NCBI GenBank assembly: GCA_963735065.1
Contig: CAVTJL010000004.1
Span: 620,001 to 684,000, forward strand
DNA: 64,000 nt
Reading direction: 5' to 3'
Origin: CAVTJL01 sp963735065
GTDB taxonomy: Bacteria > Pseudomonadota > Alphaproteobacteria > Geminicoccales > Geminicoccaceae
The number at the start of each line of letters is the position of its first letter. Positions within the stretch are counted from its first letter, which is position 1. The position numbers and the translations under genes are program-made. This document shows, one piece after another, positions 8,523 through 17,312 of this stretch. The notes below the pieces were generated by a model that was not told the origin of the DNA, did not search any database, and worked only from the letters and a program-made list of their open reading frames with translations.

Positions 8523-9869
8523 ATGACCGCCACGAGCTACATCACACGCCGCCGGCTGATCCAGGGCACGGCGGCGTTGGGGGCGGTATCGCTTGCCCTG
8601 CCGGGCAAGGCGCCGGCGGCGGCTGGAGGAAAGTCACTCGCCGGCACCACTCTCAACGTCTCGACCTGGAGCGGACCGTACACACGGTGGCTTCCAGACT
8701 ATATTCCCGAGTTCGAGGAGCAGACGGGCGCCCGGGTCAACTATGAGAGTCCGGCGCTACCCATCTACAACCAGCGCGCGGATCTCGAGCTCTCGACACA
8801 CGGTTCGTCCTACGACGTCCTGAACGTCACCTTCATCTACAGCAGCCGTTGGATCGGGGCAGGCTGGCTGACGCCCCTTGATCCCTTCATCGACGATCCG
8901 GCGAAGACACCTGCTGACTGGAATGCAGGCGACTTTCTCGCGGGCGCCTCCGTGCCGATGCGGGGCGGCGACGGCAAGCTCTTCGGCATTCCCTGGATCG
9001 CCGACACCTTCATGGCAGGTTGCTCGCGCTACGATCTTTTCGAGAAGGCCGGCATCGGGCTGCCCGACAGCTTCGACGCGATGGAGCCGGCGATGAAGGC
9101 CGTCAGTGGCAAGGAGCATGTCGCCGGCTACGTATCCACGAACCACTATGGGTGGAGCTTCGTGCCCTGGCTGATGGGCTTCGGCGGCAAGGTCTTCCGC
9201 GACCCGCCGCACGACCTCACGCCGATGCTCGATACGCCGGAAGCCGTTCACGCGGCGGATTTCTTCGCCAACCTGCTGATAAGCTATGGGCCGGACGGGG
9301 TTCTCTCCTATGACGACAATCAGCTGACAGAGGCGCTGAAGATGGGGCGTATCAACTACGCCAACACCTCTCAGGCCTTCATCACCCAGCTTGGAGCCCC
9401 CGGCAGCCGTGTCGCCGAGACCTGTGGCTTCGCGCTCTTTCCGAAGGGGCCGGCCGGCCGTTTCCCGGGTGTGGCGTCGCACGGCTGGGGCATTCCAATC
9501 GGCTCCAAGAACAAGGATGCTGCCTGGCAGTTCATCGTCTGGGCGATGAGCAAGGACCTGCTCAGGCGCATGTTGGTGGAGAAAGGCTACGGCTCGATCA
9601 CCCGCCGGTCTCTCGTCGAGGGGGAGGAGTTCAAGAAGGCTATGACGATCAACGGGGTCGATGTGGCCAGGCTCTATATCGACACGATCGACCTCGCGGC
9701 CGGTGGCTACATGAAATACCGGACGGTCAGCGTCTATCCGCAGGTGGACAAGCAGCTCGACATCGCGATTCAAAATATCGGCTCGCAGCAGATGTCGGCC
9801 AAGGAAGCCATGAAGAAGGCGCAGGAGGCTTCGATCGCCGAGATCAAGCGCGCCGGCATCAAGCTTTGA
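8523..9869 (+). CDS. ABC transporter sugar-type binding protein, paralogue 3
   Basis: 448 residues with a TRRRLIQG leader, a hydrophobic stretch and an APAAAG cleavage-like site. It is collinear with its neighbours and closest to paralogue 4: both contain GCSRYD..EKAG, PKGPAGRFPGVASHGWGIP and a nearly identical C-terminus ending in IAEIKRAG-KL. The spacer to the previous gene is 49 bases, with GGAGAG before the ATG. Its third-base choices are somewhat less G/C-biased than those of paralogue 4, which suggests the copies are not the product of a very recent duplication. Role: periplasmic ligand capture for the permeases at 11288-13058. Confidence 0.92.
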   Translation: MTATSYITRRRLIQGTAALGAVSLALPGKAPAAAGGKSLAGTTLNVSTWSGPYTRWLPDYIPEFEEQTGARVNYESPALPIYNQRADLELSTHGSSYDVLNVTFIYSSRWIGAGWLTPLDPFIDDPAKTPADWNAGDFLAGASVPMRGGDGKLFGIPWIADTFMAGCSRYDLFEKAGIGLPDSFDAMEPAMKAVSGKEHVAGYVSTNHYGWSFVPWLMGFGGKVFRDPPHDLTPMLDTPEAVHAADFFANLLISYGPDGVLSYDDNQLTEALKMGRINYANTSQAFITQLGAPGSRVAETCGFALFPKGPAGRFPGVASHGWGIPIGSKNKDAAWQFIVWAMSKDLLRRMLVEKGYGSITRRSLVEGEEFKKAMTINGVDVARLYIDTIDLAAGGYMKYRTVSVYPQVDKQLDIAIQNIGSQQMSAKEAMKKAQEASIAEIKRAGIKL

Positions 9870-9927
9870 GCGAGAGCAACGCAGCCCGCGCGATGAGCGC
9901 ACCACAGAAAAAGGGAGGGAACGAACG

Positions 9928-11274
9928 ATGACCACGACACGCTACGTCACCCGCCGCCATCTCATCGGCAGCACGGCAGCCCTGGGCGCCGCCACATTGA
10001 TCCTGCCCGGCAAGGCGCCGGCGCAGACCACGGGCAAGTCGCTCAAGGGGACGACGCTCAACGTCTCCTGCTGGAGCGCGCCCTATCCCAAATGGCTTGC
10101 CGACTACATTCCCGAGTTCGAGGAGCAGACCGGCGCCAAGGTCATCTACGAGACGCCGTCCTTCCCGATCTACAACCAGCGCATCGATCTCGAGCTGTCG
10201 ACCGGCGGCTCGGCCTATGACGTCCTCAACATCACCTTCATCTACACCAGCCGCTGGATCGGCGCCGGCTGGTTCAGCCCGCTCGAGCCCTTCATCGACG
10301 ATCCGGAGAAGACGCCGGCGGGGTGGGATGCCAGCGACTTCCTCGCCGGCGTGACGGCTCCGATGAAGGACAAGAACGGCAAGCTCTACGGCATCCCGTG
10401 GATCGCCGACTGCTTCATGGCGGGCTGCTCCCGCTACGACATCTTCGAGAAGGCGGGCGTCAAGCAGCCCGACACCTTCGACGAGGTGGTGCCGGCGATG
10501 AAGGCCATCAACCGCAAGAACGGGATCCCGGCCTACGCGGCCGAGAACCACTATGGCTGGACCTTCATTCCCTGGCTCATGGGCTTCGGCGGCAAGGTGC
10601 TCCGCGATCCGCCCGACGACGTGATGCCGGTCCTGGATTCGCCCGAGGCGATCGAGGCCGCGGACTTCTACGCGAAGCTGCTGACCGGCTATGGCCCCGA
10701 CGGCATTCTCGCCTACACCTACGATCAGGTGGTGGCGATGCTGAAGGCGGGCCGCCTCAACTACAGCACCAACAACCAGGCCTTCCTGGTGCAGATGGGC
10801 GCTGCCGACAGCAAGGTCGCCCAGACCTGCAACTTCTCGCTGTTCCCCAAGGGTCCGGCCGGCCGCTTCCCGGGCGTTGCGTCGCATGGCTGGGGCATCC
10901 CCGCCGGCTCCAAGAACAAGGACGCCGCCTGGCAGTTCATCGTCTGGGCGATGAGCAAGGACCTCATCAAGCGGATCATGGTCGAGAAGGGCTACGGCTC
11001 GGTGACCAGGCACTCCGTGATCGACACCCCGGAGTTCAAGAAGAAGATGACGATCAACGGGGTCGACGTCGCCAAGCTCTACGTCGACACGATCGATCTC
11101 GCGGCGAGTGGCTACATGAAGTACCGCACCGTGAGCGTCTATCCTCAGGTCGACAAGCAGATCGACATCGCGATCCAGAACATCGGCTCGCAGCAGATGT
11201 CGGCCAAGGACGCGATGAAGAAGGCGCAGGAGGCCTCGATCGCCGAGATCAAGCGCGCCGGCGTGAAGCTCTAG
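9928..11274 (+). CDS. ABC transporter sugar-type binding protein, paralogue 4
   Basis: 448 residues with a TRRHLIGSTAALG leader ending APAQ. It shares the whole architecture of paralogue 3, including YTSRWIGAGW, PWIADCFMAGCSRYD and the terminal QQMSAKDAMKKAQEA. A strong Shine-Dalgarno (AAGGGAGGGAACG) precedes ATG 9928. It is directly followed (13 bases) by the first permease, so it is probably the binding protein expressed most tightly with the membrane channel. The ligand is not deducible from sequence. Confidence 0.93.
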   Translation: MTTTRYVTRRHLIGSTAALGAATLILPGKAPAQTTGKSLKGTTLNVSCWSAPYPKWLADYIPEFEEQTGAKVIYETPSFPIYNQRIDLELSTGGSAYDVLNITFIYTSRWIGAGWFSPLEPFIDDPEKTPAGWDASDFLAGVTAPMKDKNGKLYGIPWIADCFMAGCSRYDIFEKAGVKQPDTFDEVVPAMKAINRKNGIPAYAAENHYGWTFIPWLMGFGGKVLRDPPDDVMPVLDSPEAIEAADFYAKLLTGYGPDGILAYTYDQVVAMLKAGRLNYSTNNQAFLVQMGAADSKVAQTCNFSLFPKGPAGRFPGVASHGWGIPAGSKNKDAAWQFIVWAMSKDLIKRIMVEKGYGSVTRHSVIDTPEFKKKMTINGVDVAKLYVDTIDLAASGYMKYRTVSVYPQVDKQIDIAIQNIGSQQMSAKDAMKKAQEASIAEIKRAGVKL

Positions 11275-11287
11275 GACCTTAAGAGGC

Positions 11288-12190
11288 ATGGCTTTCGCGC
11301 GCGCACGAAGCTGGGAGGAGGGGCGCCGCCGGGCGTTCCTCCTCGGCCTCATGCCGGCGCTCGTGGTGCTCGCCCTGATCACCCTGGCGCCGGCCATCTA
11401 TCTCGTCGTCACGAGCCTGACCCCGCTCGACCTGACGCGGCCGGCAACGGCGCTCGACTTCAGCGCACCGGCCAGGAACTATGTCGCCGCCTTCCACGAC
11501 GACCGGTTCTGGAACTCGGTCTGGGTGCAGGTGCGTCTCTCCATCGCCACCGTCGTCCTGCAGCTCGTGATCGGGCTCGGGGTGGCGCTTCTTCTCAATG
11601 CGCGCGACCAATTCCTCGAGGCGGTGCGCACCGCCTTCCTGATCCCGATGGTCCTGCCGCCGATCGTCGTCGCCATCGTCTGGAAGGTCCTCTACACGCC
11701 CGACATCAGCCCGATGCACCGGGCGCTCTCCTTTCTCGGCATTCCGGTCCATTCGCTCATCACCAATGCGCACACGGCGCTCTGGGCCATCGCGGCGGCG
11801 GAGACCTGGGAGTGGTTTCCCTTCACCATGCTGATGGTGCTGGCGGCGCTGCAGATGATTCCGGACGAGCCGATCGAGGCGGCGAAGATCGACGGCGCCA
11901 ACCGCGCCCAGCTCTTCTGGCACGTGATCATGCCCTACGTGGCACCGACGCTCGTGGTGGCGGGGCTCTTCCGGCTGATCGACAGCATCAAGGCGTTTCC
12001 GCTGATCTACATCCTGACCAACGGCGGCCCGGGCACTGCTACCGAGGTCACCAACTATTACGCCTTCGTCGAGGCGTTCAACTTCTCCTATTGGGGCTAT
12101 GGCAGCGCCATCGCGACCATCATGGTCGTCGGGGTGTTCCTGCTGAGCTGGTTCATTGGGCGACGCACCGAGGGAGCCTTCGATGAGTAG
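11288..12190 (+). CDS. Carbohydrate ABC transporter permease (MalF/UgpA type)
   Basis: 300 residues with six predicted membrane spans and the EAA-loop motif for ATPase contact around residue 197 (EAAKIDGANRAQLFWHVIMP). It belongs to the MalF-like group of sugar permeases. The next gene starts within its last codons (8-base overlap), as expected for a heterodimeric channel. It must be energised by a MalK-type ATPase, which is not encoded in this window. Confidence 0.93.
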   Translation: MAFARARSWEEGRRRAFLLGLMPALVVLALITLAPAIYLVVTSLTPLDLTRPATALDFSAPARNYVAAFHDDRFWNSVWVQVRLSIATVVLQLVIGLGVALLLNARDQFLEAVRTAFLIPMVLPPIVVAIVWKVLYTPDISPMHRALSFLGIPVHSLITNAHTALWAIAAAETWEWFPFTMLMVLAALQMIPDEPIEAAKIDGANRAQLFWHVIMPYVAPTLVVAGLFRLIDSIKAFPLIYILTNGGPGTATEVTNYYAFVEAFNFSYWGYGSAIATIMVVGVFLLSWFIGRRTEGAFDE

Positions 12191-13058
12191 CGCCGCGGGC
12201 CGGCTCGACGCGGTGGCAGCGAAGTCGCCCCAGCTCTATTTCGACCGGGCCCGCGCCCGACGGCAGCTCTACATGCGCGCGGGCGCCCTTGTCCTGCTGA
12301 TCGTGGTTCTCTTTCCATTTCTGTGGCTCTTGCAGATGTCGTTTCGCAACAATGACGACATCTTCGGCTATCAGCTTCTGTTCACGCCGACGCTCGAGAA
12401 CTACGAGGCTCTTTGGACCGGCAACTTTCCGGGCTCGTTCTGGGTCAGCGTGGTCACCAGCACGACCTCGACCGCGCTCTCGCTGCTGCTGGGCGTGCCG
12501 GCCGCCTACGTGCTGTCGCGCTGGCGGATGCGCGGGCGCCAGCAGATAGCACTTTGGATCCTCGCCACCCGGATGGCGCCGCCGATCGCGTTCACCATCC
12601 CCTTCTTCCTCGCCTACCGCTTCCTGGGGCTGATCGACACCATCCCGGGGCTGATCATCATCTACCTCACCTTCAATCTCGCCTTGGTGATCTGGATGAT
12701 GCGGACCTTCTTCGAGGGCGTGCCGCGGCAGCTGGAGGAGGCGGCGTGGATCGACGGCTGCAGCGTCTGGGGCGCCTTCGTCAGGATCGCCCTGCCGCTG
12801 GCGGCACCCGGCCTCGCCGCCACGGCCGTGCTCTGCTTCATCCTGTCGTGGAACGACTTCTTCTATGCCCTGATCCTGACCCGGACGCAGGCGATGACCG
12901 CACCCGTCGCGATCGTCAACTTCATGCAATATGAGGGCTGGGAGTGGGGCAAGATCGCCGCCGCCGGCGTGCTCGTGATGCTGCCCGTCGTGATCTTCAC
13001 GGCGGTGGTGAGGAACTATCTCGTTCGCGGGCTCACCGCGGGCGGGCTCAAGGACTGA
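12183..13058 (+). CDS. Carbohydrate ABC transporter permease (MalG/UgpE type)
   Basis: 291 residues with six membrane spans and the MalG-type EAA loop near residue 184 (LEEAAWIDGCSVWGAF). ATG 12183 overlaps the upstream permease stop, a typical coupled pair. The longer in-frame start at 12156 lies deep inside the neighbour and has no better ribosome site. It completes the transmembrane domain of the importer served by the binding proteins upstream. Confidence 0.93.
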   Translation: MSSAAGRLDAVAAKSPQLYFDRARARRQLYMRAGALVLLIVVLFPFLWLLQMSFRNNDDIFGYQLLFTPTLENYEALWTGNFPGSFWVSVVTSTTSTALSLLLGVPAAYVLSRWRMRGRQQIALWILATRMAPPIAFTIPFFLAYRFLGLIDTIPGLIIIYLTFNLALVIWMMRTFFEGVPRQLEEAAWIDGCSVWGAFVRIALPLAAPGLAATAVLCFILSWNDFFYALILTRTQAMTAPVAIVNFMQYEGWEWGKIAAAGVLVMLPVVIFTAVVRNYLVRGLTAGGLKD

Positions 13059-13089
13059 GCAACACCAACGCAATCAGGGACTTTGCGCA

Positions 13090-13989
13090 ATGAGTGACCG
13101 CAAGCTGGGCTTCATTGGCCTGGGCAACATGGGTGGCGGGATGGTCAAGAGCCTGCTCCGTGCCGGCTTTCCCGTGCAGGTGTTCGACCCGGTGACCCAG
13201 CTCGTTCAGGCCGCGGCCAAGGATGGCGCCGTTGCCGCCACCTCGGCGCGCGCGGTGGGGGCTGGCAGCCGCGTCGTGCTGGCGAGCCTGCCGACGCCCC
13301 AGGTGGCGGAGGAGGCCGTGCTGGGCCCCGACGGGCTGCGGGAAGGGCTGGAGCCGGGCAGCATCTTCATCGATCTCTCGACGATCGATCCGGGCACCTC
13401 GCGCCGCCTTCATGCCGGTCTCGCCGAGAAGGGCGTGCGCATGCTCGATTGCCCGGTCGGCAAGGGCCCGGCCGAGGCGGCCAAGGGCGATCTCACCTTG
13501 ATGGTGGGTGGCGAGGCCGCGGTGATCGAGGAGGCGAGGGACGTCCTGGACGCTCTCGGCACCGCCCTCTACCACTGCGGACCGGCCGGCAGTGGCGCTG
13601 CCGCCAAGCTCGTCAACAATCTCGTCTCCTGTGCCATCTGCGCCCTCAATGCCGAGGCGCTCGTGCTGGCCGCCAAGGCCGGCGTCGACCTGCCCGTTCT
13701 GGTCGAGATCATGAAGACCACGGCTGCCGACAGCCGCCACCTCAGGATCACCACCGAGCCCCGCACGCTGGTGGGCGACTTCTCGCCGCGCTTCCGTGTG
13801 GCGCTGGCCGAGAAGGACCTGCGGCTTGCCGTGCAGATGGGTCTCGACCTGGGCGTGCCGACGGCCATCGGCGAGGCCGCCCACCTGATCCACCGCCTGA
13901 CGTCGGGCATGGGCTTCGGCGACGAGGACCAGGGCGCCGTGATCAAGCCGCTCGAGCGCACGGCGGGCGTCGAGGCCCGGCGCCGCTGA
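13090..13989 (+). CDS. NAD(P)-dependent beta-hydroxyacid dehydrogenase (HIBADH / tartronate semialdehyde reductase family)
   Basis: 299 residues. The Rossmann motif GFIGLGNMGGGM is at residues 7-18 and the catalytic lysine lies in AAKLVNNL near residue 175. The usual substrate loop S-G-G is replaced by PVGKGPAEA (about residues 122-130), which aligns with the loop region that is GRTS in sulfolactaldehyde reductases (YihU/SlaB), although the residues differ. The C-terminal all-alpha domain (EKDLRLAVQMG) is present. It lies 31 bases after the permeases and is probably the last gene of the transport operon, reducing or oxidising a C3-C4 semialdehyde from the imported compound. The exact substrate is unknown. 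Confidence 0.88.
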   Translation: MSDRKLGFIGLGNMGGGMVKSLLRAGFPVQVFDPVTQLVQAAAKDGAVAATSARAVGAGSRVVLASLPTPQVAEEAVLGPDGLREGLEPGSIFIDLSTIDPGTSRRLHAGLAEKGVRMLDCPVGKGPAEAAKGDLTLMVGGEAAVIEEARDVLDALGTALYHCGPAGSGAAAKLVNNLVSCAICALNAEALVLAAKAGVDLPVLVEIMKTTAADSRHLRITTEPRTLVGDFSPRFRVALAEKDLRLAVQMGLDLGVPTAIGEAAHLIHRLTSGMGFGDEDQGAVIKPLERTAGVEARRR

Positions 13990-14016
13990 GCGGTCTCTTG
14001 ATCGCGGGGGCGGCGC

Positions 14017-14781
14017 TCAGCTGCGCGTGATCGAGGCGCCGCCGTCGACCAGCGAGGCGGTGCCGGTGACGAAGGTGGAATCGTCGGAGGCGAGATAGAG
14101 CACCGAGCGCGCCAGCTCCTCGGGCGTGGCGACGCGCTTCAGGGCGTGGAGGCTGGTGATGAACGCCTGCGACTCGGCGGTGTTGTTCATGTCGCGGTAC
14201 ATTGCCGTGTCGACGGCGCCGGGGAGGATGGCGTTGACACGGATACCCTGCGGACCGAACTCGGCGGCAAGCGCCTGGGTGAGGCCGATCAGCCCCGCCT
14301 TGCTGGCGGCGTAGGCGGCGACGCCGGGAAAGGCGAAGCTGTAGCCGACGAAGGTCGAGGTGAAGATCACCGAGCCTGCGCCGTGCTTCAGCATCGCCGC
14401 GATCTGGTGCTTGGCTCCCAGGAACGAGCCGGTGAGGTTGATGGCGATGGTATCGTTCCAGCCGGCCTCCGAGACGCCGGTGCTGGGGCCGCCCTCGCCG
14501 AGCGTGCCGGCATTGTTGAAGGCGACGTCGAGCCTGCCGAAGCGCTCGAGGGCGAGCGCGACCAGCGCCTCGGCATAGCTCTCGTCGCGCACATCGCCTG
14601 CGAGCGCCGCCGCCTCTCCCCCCTCGGCCTCGATCTCCGCCACGAGCCCGTCGAGCTCGCTCTTGCGGCGGGCGCCCACGATCAGCCTCGCCCCTTCGCG
14701 CGCGAACAGCCGGGCGGTCGCGCGGCCGATGCCGGCGCTTGCCCCGGTGACGAGGGCAACCTTGCCCTGAAGACGTCCCAT
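14017..14781 (-). CDS. Short-chain dehydrogenase/reductase (SDR)
   Basis: 254 residues with the classical SDR motifs: cofactor motif TGASAGIG at 12-19, the NNAG motif, and the catalytic YAASKAG (Tyr-x-x-x-Lys), followed by GIRVNAILPGAVDTAM. ATG 14781 has AAGG nine bases upstream; the alternative ATG at 14790 would sit directly on that site. It is convergent with the dehydrogenase and divergent from a LysR-type gene, a common regulator/target arrangement. The substrate cannot be predicted. Confidence 0.92.
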   Translation of the reverse strand: MGRLQGKVALVTGASAGIGRATARLFAREGARLIVGARRKSELDGLVAEIEAEGGEAAALAGDVRDESYAEALVALALERFGRLDVAFNNAGTLGEGGPSTGVSEAGWNDTIAINLTGSFLGAKHQIAAMLKHGAGSVIFTSTFVGYSFAFPGVAAYAASKAGLIGLTQALAAEFGPQGIRVNAILPGAVDTAMYRDMNNTAESQAFITSLHALKRVATPEELARSVLYLASDDSTFVTGTASLVDGGASITRS

Positions 14782-14799
14782 GATGATCATCCTTCATGA

Positions 14800-14821
14800 C
14801 GCCCGGCGTCGATGCCGGGCG
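14800..14821. repeat. 8-bp hairpin in the SDR/LysR divergent spacer
   Basis: CGCCCGGC (14800-14807) and GCCGGGCG (14814-14821) are perfect inverted copies around a six-base loop. The element lies 20 bases upstream of the SDR start, inside its transcript leader or promoter. It could affect SDR expression or be a small extragenic palindrome. Confidence 0.4.
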
Positions 14822-14996
14822 ATGGCTCCGCCGTTCCGGTCGACGAGAGAGCCCGTGGCGCAAGGCGTGAGACGAGCCATCTGACCGCTTCTCCTGGACC
14901 GGAGGAGCACGCCGCCGGGCTCGTCTAGCTATGGTCCTCCGCTCGCGTTCCGATTAGGCTTCGAGCGTCGGACCTTGCTTTCGGATCTTCCGAACG

Positions 14997-15899
14997 ATGC
15001 TCAAGCTCGACGGCATCGCCACCTTCGTCGCCGTCGCCGAGGCGGGCTCGATCAGCGAGGCGGCGCGCCGGCTTCGCCTGTCGAAATCGGTGGTCAGCGA
15101 GCGGCTGGCCGGGGTCGAGGCGAGTCTCGGCGCGAGCCTCCTCCATCGCACGACGCGCAAGCTCAGCCTCACCGAGGACGGCCTGGCGTTTCTCGAGCGC
15201 GCCGCCCGCATCGTGCGCGAGGTCGAGGAGGCGGCGGCCGACATGGCGGAGCGCCGTGGCGCTCTGGCCGGGCCGCTGCGCATCTCGGCCCCGGTGACCT
15301 TCGGGCGCATGCATCTCGGTCCAGCGCTCTACCCGTTCCTCGCCAGCCATCCCCGGATCGAGCTGACGCTCGACCTCGACGACCGGCGCGTCGATGCAGC
15401 GGCAGGGGGCTATGACGCGGTGGTCCGGCACGGCCCGATCGCGGACTCACGGCTCATGGCCTGGCGGCTTGCTCCGAGCCGGCGGGTCCTCGTCGCCTCT
15501 CCGAGCTATCTCGCCAGCCACGGCACGCCGGGGTCGCTTGCCGAGCTCGATGGGCATCGCGGCATCTTCTATATCAATCGCGGCGTGGCCGACTGGCGCT
15601 TCGCGGGCGTGGAGGGCGCTACCCTGGTGCGGGCCCAGGTCGCCCTGCGCGTCAACAATGGCGACGTGATGCGAGACGCGGCGGCGGCCGGGCTGGGCAT
15701 CGCGCTTCTACCGACCTTCATCGTCGCCGCCGCGATCGAGAGGGGCGAGCTCAACGTCGTCCAGGTGGGTGCCGAGGCCGAGACCGAGCACATCCATATG
15801 GCCCATCCGGAAGGGCGTCGTCCTTCCGCCAAGCTGCGGGCGCTGGCCGAGTGGTTGCGCGGCGCGTTCGGCGAGCCTCCCTATTGGGACGTCCGCTGA
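14997..15899 (+). CDS. LysR-family transcriptional regulator
   Basis: 300 residues. The N-terminal winged helix-turn-helix spans about residues 4-62 (FVAVAEAGSISEAARRLRLS then VVSERLAGVEASLGASLLHR). The C-terminal effector domain contains GPLRISAPVTFGRMHLGP, typical of the DhcR/CrgA subgroup. It is divergent from the SDR gene 215 bases away, which it probably controls. LysR proteins usually bind a T-N11-A site in such a spacer; I did not find one I would defend. Confidence 0.92.
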   Translation: MLKLDGIATFVAVAEAGSISEAARRLRLSKSVVSERLAGVEASLGASLLHRTTRKLSLTEDGLAFLERAARIVREVEEAAADMAERRGALAGPLRISAPVTFGRMHLGPALYPFLASHPRIELTLDLDDRRVDAAAGGYDAVVRHGPIADSRLMAWRLAPSRRVLVASPSYLASHGTPGSLAELDGHRGIFYINRGVADWRFAGVEGATLVRAQVALRVNNGDVMRDAAAAGLGIALLPTFIVAAAIERGELNVVQVGAEAETEHIHMAHPEGRRPSAKLRALAEWLRGAFGEPPYWDVR

Positions 15900-16009
15900 G
15901 CCTCTCCGCCGTCGACGTCGGGGCGTCCTTCAGCTTGCGAGCGGGTCCAAAAGGAGCACCTCCACGCGATCCGAGCTCCGACTCGCCTGCCAACGGCAGG
16001 AAAAGAAAG

Positions 16010-17185
16010 CTAGTCGGCGTTCGTCGGTGCCTCGGCAGCAAGGCTGCTCGGCGCGAGGCCTCGTGGCGCAAGCTTCTCGAGGTCCACCTTGCGGATGCGC
16101 GCCCTCAGCGCGGCCGTCGGCGCCTCCACGATCCTGCTCACGGCAGCGACAAGCAGCGCGGTGACCAGGAGGCTCGGCACCATCCAGAGCAGGCCCGGGT
16201 GATGGAGGGCACCCAGCGAGCAGAGGATGATGACCGGCAGCAGATGGCCGACATAGACCGGATAGGAGATGTCGCCGCAGATCCTGTCGAGCCGATGGGA
16301 GACCAGGGGCAGGGCCGCGAAGAGGAGCATGATCACGATCATGCCCGTGAAGATCAGCGCCTCACCGTCCAGGTTGCGCATGAAGCCGGCGGTTGGATGC
16401 CAGAGAGGCTGGTGGAGGATCTCGCGGATCGTCAGCGCGAAGAAGCCGAGGCTCAGGGCGGCGGCCGGACGGCTGCCCTTGAGCGCGTAGCAGAGCGTTG
16501 TCCCCAGCGCGAAGGCCGGCACGAACTTGATGCTGTCGAACGGGAAGAAGGGCCTGAGGTCGTTGATCGCATAGACCGACACCACGGCCACCCCGACCAG
16601 GCACAGCACGAGGCGGAAGGTGCGCGCAGGGTCGCCGCCTGAGAATGGACGAGACCATCGGTCCAGCGGGCCACGCGTCAGCATCACGGCACCGAGCAAC
16701 GCCACCCCGACGGCGCAATAGAAAAGGAACTCCGTGCGGACCGCCCACACGATCTCGAGGAACGCGTAGCTGGGCGCGATCGCCGAGTTGAGAACCGGCA
16801 GGGCATAGAAGATGTTCGCAATGAGGTTCGCCAGACTGTGGCTGGTCGCCGCGGCGGCATGTCCTTCATGGGTGGTCAACGTGCCGGTGAAGGCAAAGGG
16901 TGCGAGAGCGATATAGGAGATGGCAAGGATCGCCAGGTAGGCGGGAAAGATCCGCATGAACCGATTGAAGAGAAAGCGAGCCGGCGCATCGGCATAGAAG
17001 CGCTCGGCGGCGCCGACGACGATGATGCCCGAGATGACGAAGAAGGTGATCACCGCCAACGAGCCGATCTCGAGGGACAACAGTGCCGAGCCATCCGGCC
17101 CGAAGGCAAGGGCCTGGTTGTGCTGGAATAGCACGCATGCGGCAAGCATGAGGCGCAGGAAGCCGAAGTTACGCGTTCCGGTCAC
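16010..17185 (-). CDS. Acyltransferase family 3 membrane protein (OafA/YrhL-like)
   Basis: 391 residues with about ten membrane spans. It opens with NFGFLRLMLAACVLFQHN, which holds the conserved histidine of acyltransferase-3 proteins. Members transfer acetyl or other acyl groups to extracellular sugars; here the target is probably the exopolysaccharide. No ATG lies at the right place. GTG 17185 is preferred because GGAG lies eight bases upstream and the family motif begins right after it; an in-frame reading extends to 17422 without homology. It is the downstream gene of the leftward set 20484-16010. Confidence 0.85.
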   Translation of the reverse strand: MTGTRNFGFLRLMLAACVLFQHNQALAFGPDGSALLSLEIGSLAVITFFVISGIIVVGAAERFYADAPARFLFNRFMRIFPAYLAILAISYIALAPFAFTGTLTTHEGHAAAATSHSLANLIANIFYALPVLNSAIAPSYAFLEIVWAVRTEFLFYCAVGVALLGAVMLTRGPLDRWSRPFSGGDPARTFRLVLCLVGVAVVSVYAINDLRPFFPFDSIKFVPAFALGTTLCYALKGSRPAAALSLGFFALTIREILHQPLWHPTAGFMRNLDGEALIFTGMIVIMLLFAALPLVSHRLDRICGDISYPVYVGHLLPVIILCSLGALHHPGLLWMVPSLLVTALLVAAVSRIVEAPTAALRARIRKVDLEKLAPRGLAPSSLAAEAPTNAD

Positions 17186-17312
17186 GGCCCGTTCTCCATC
17201 GAGATCACCGCTCGATTTAACCGATGCCCCGTTCGAGGCGCTCAAGTATAGCGAAGCATGGCGTCTTATTTCCGTGTCCTGGCAAGTCGGCGTCCTTGGA
17301 TATTCAGAAAGA

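Noticed and set aside
8757..11397. Long minus-strand frames opposite the tandem receptor genes
   Set aside because: They show no family features and repeat similarly because the sense genes are paralogues; the sense strand has leaders, ribosome sites and homology.
15986..16000. CCTGCC-AAC-GGCAGG hairpin in the LysR/acyltransferase convergent spacer as an intrinsic terminator
   Set aside because: The loop is three bases, the stem six, and the flanking run is A-rich on the wrong side for either strand.
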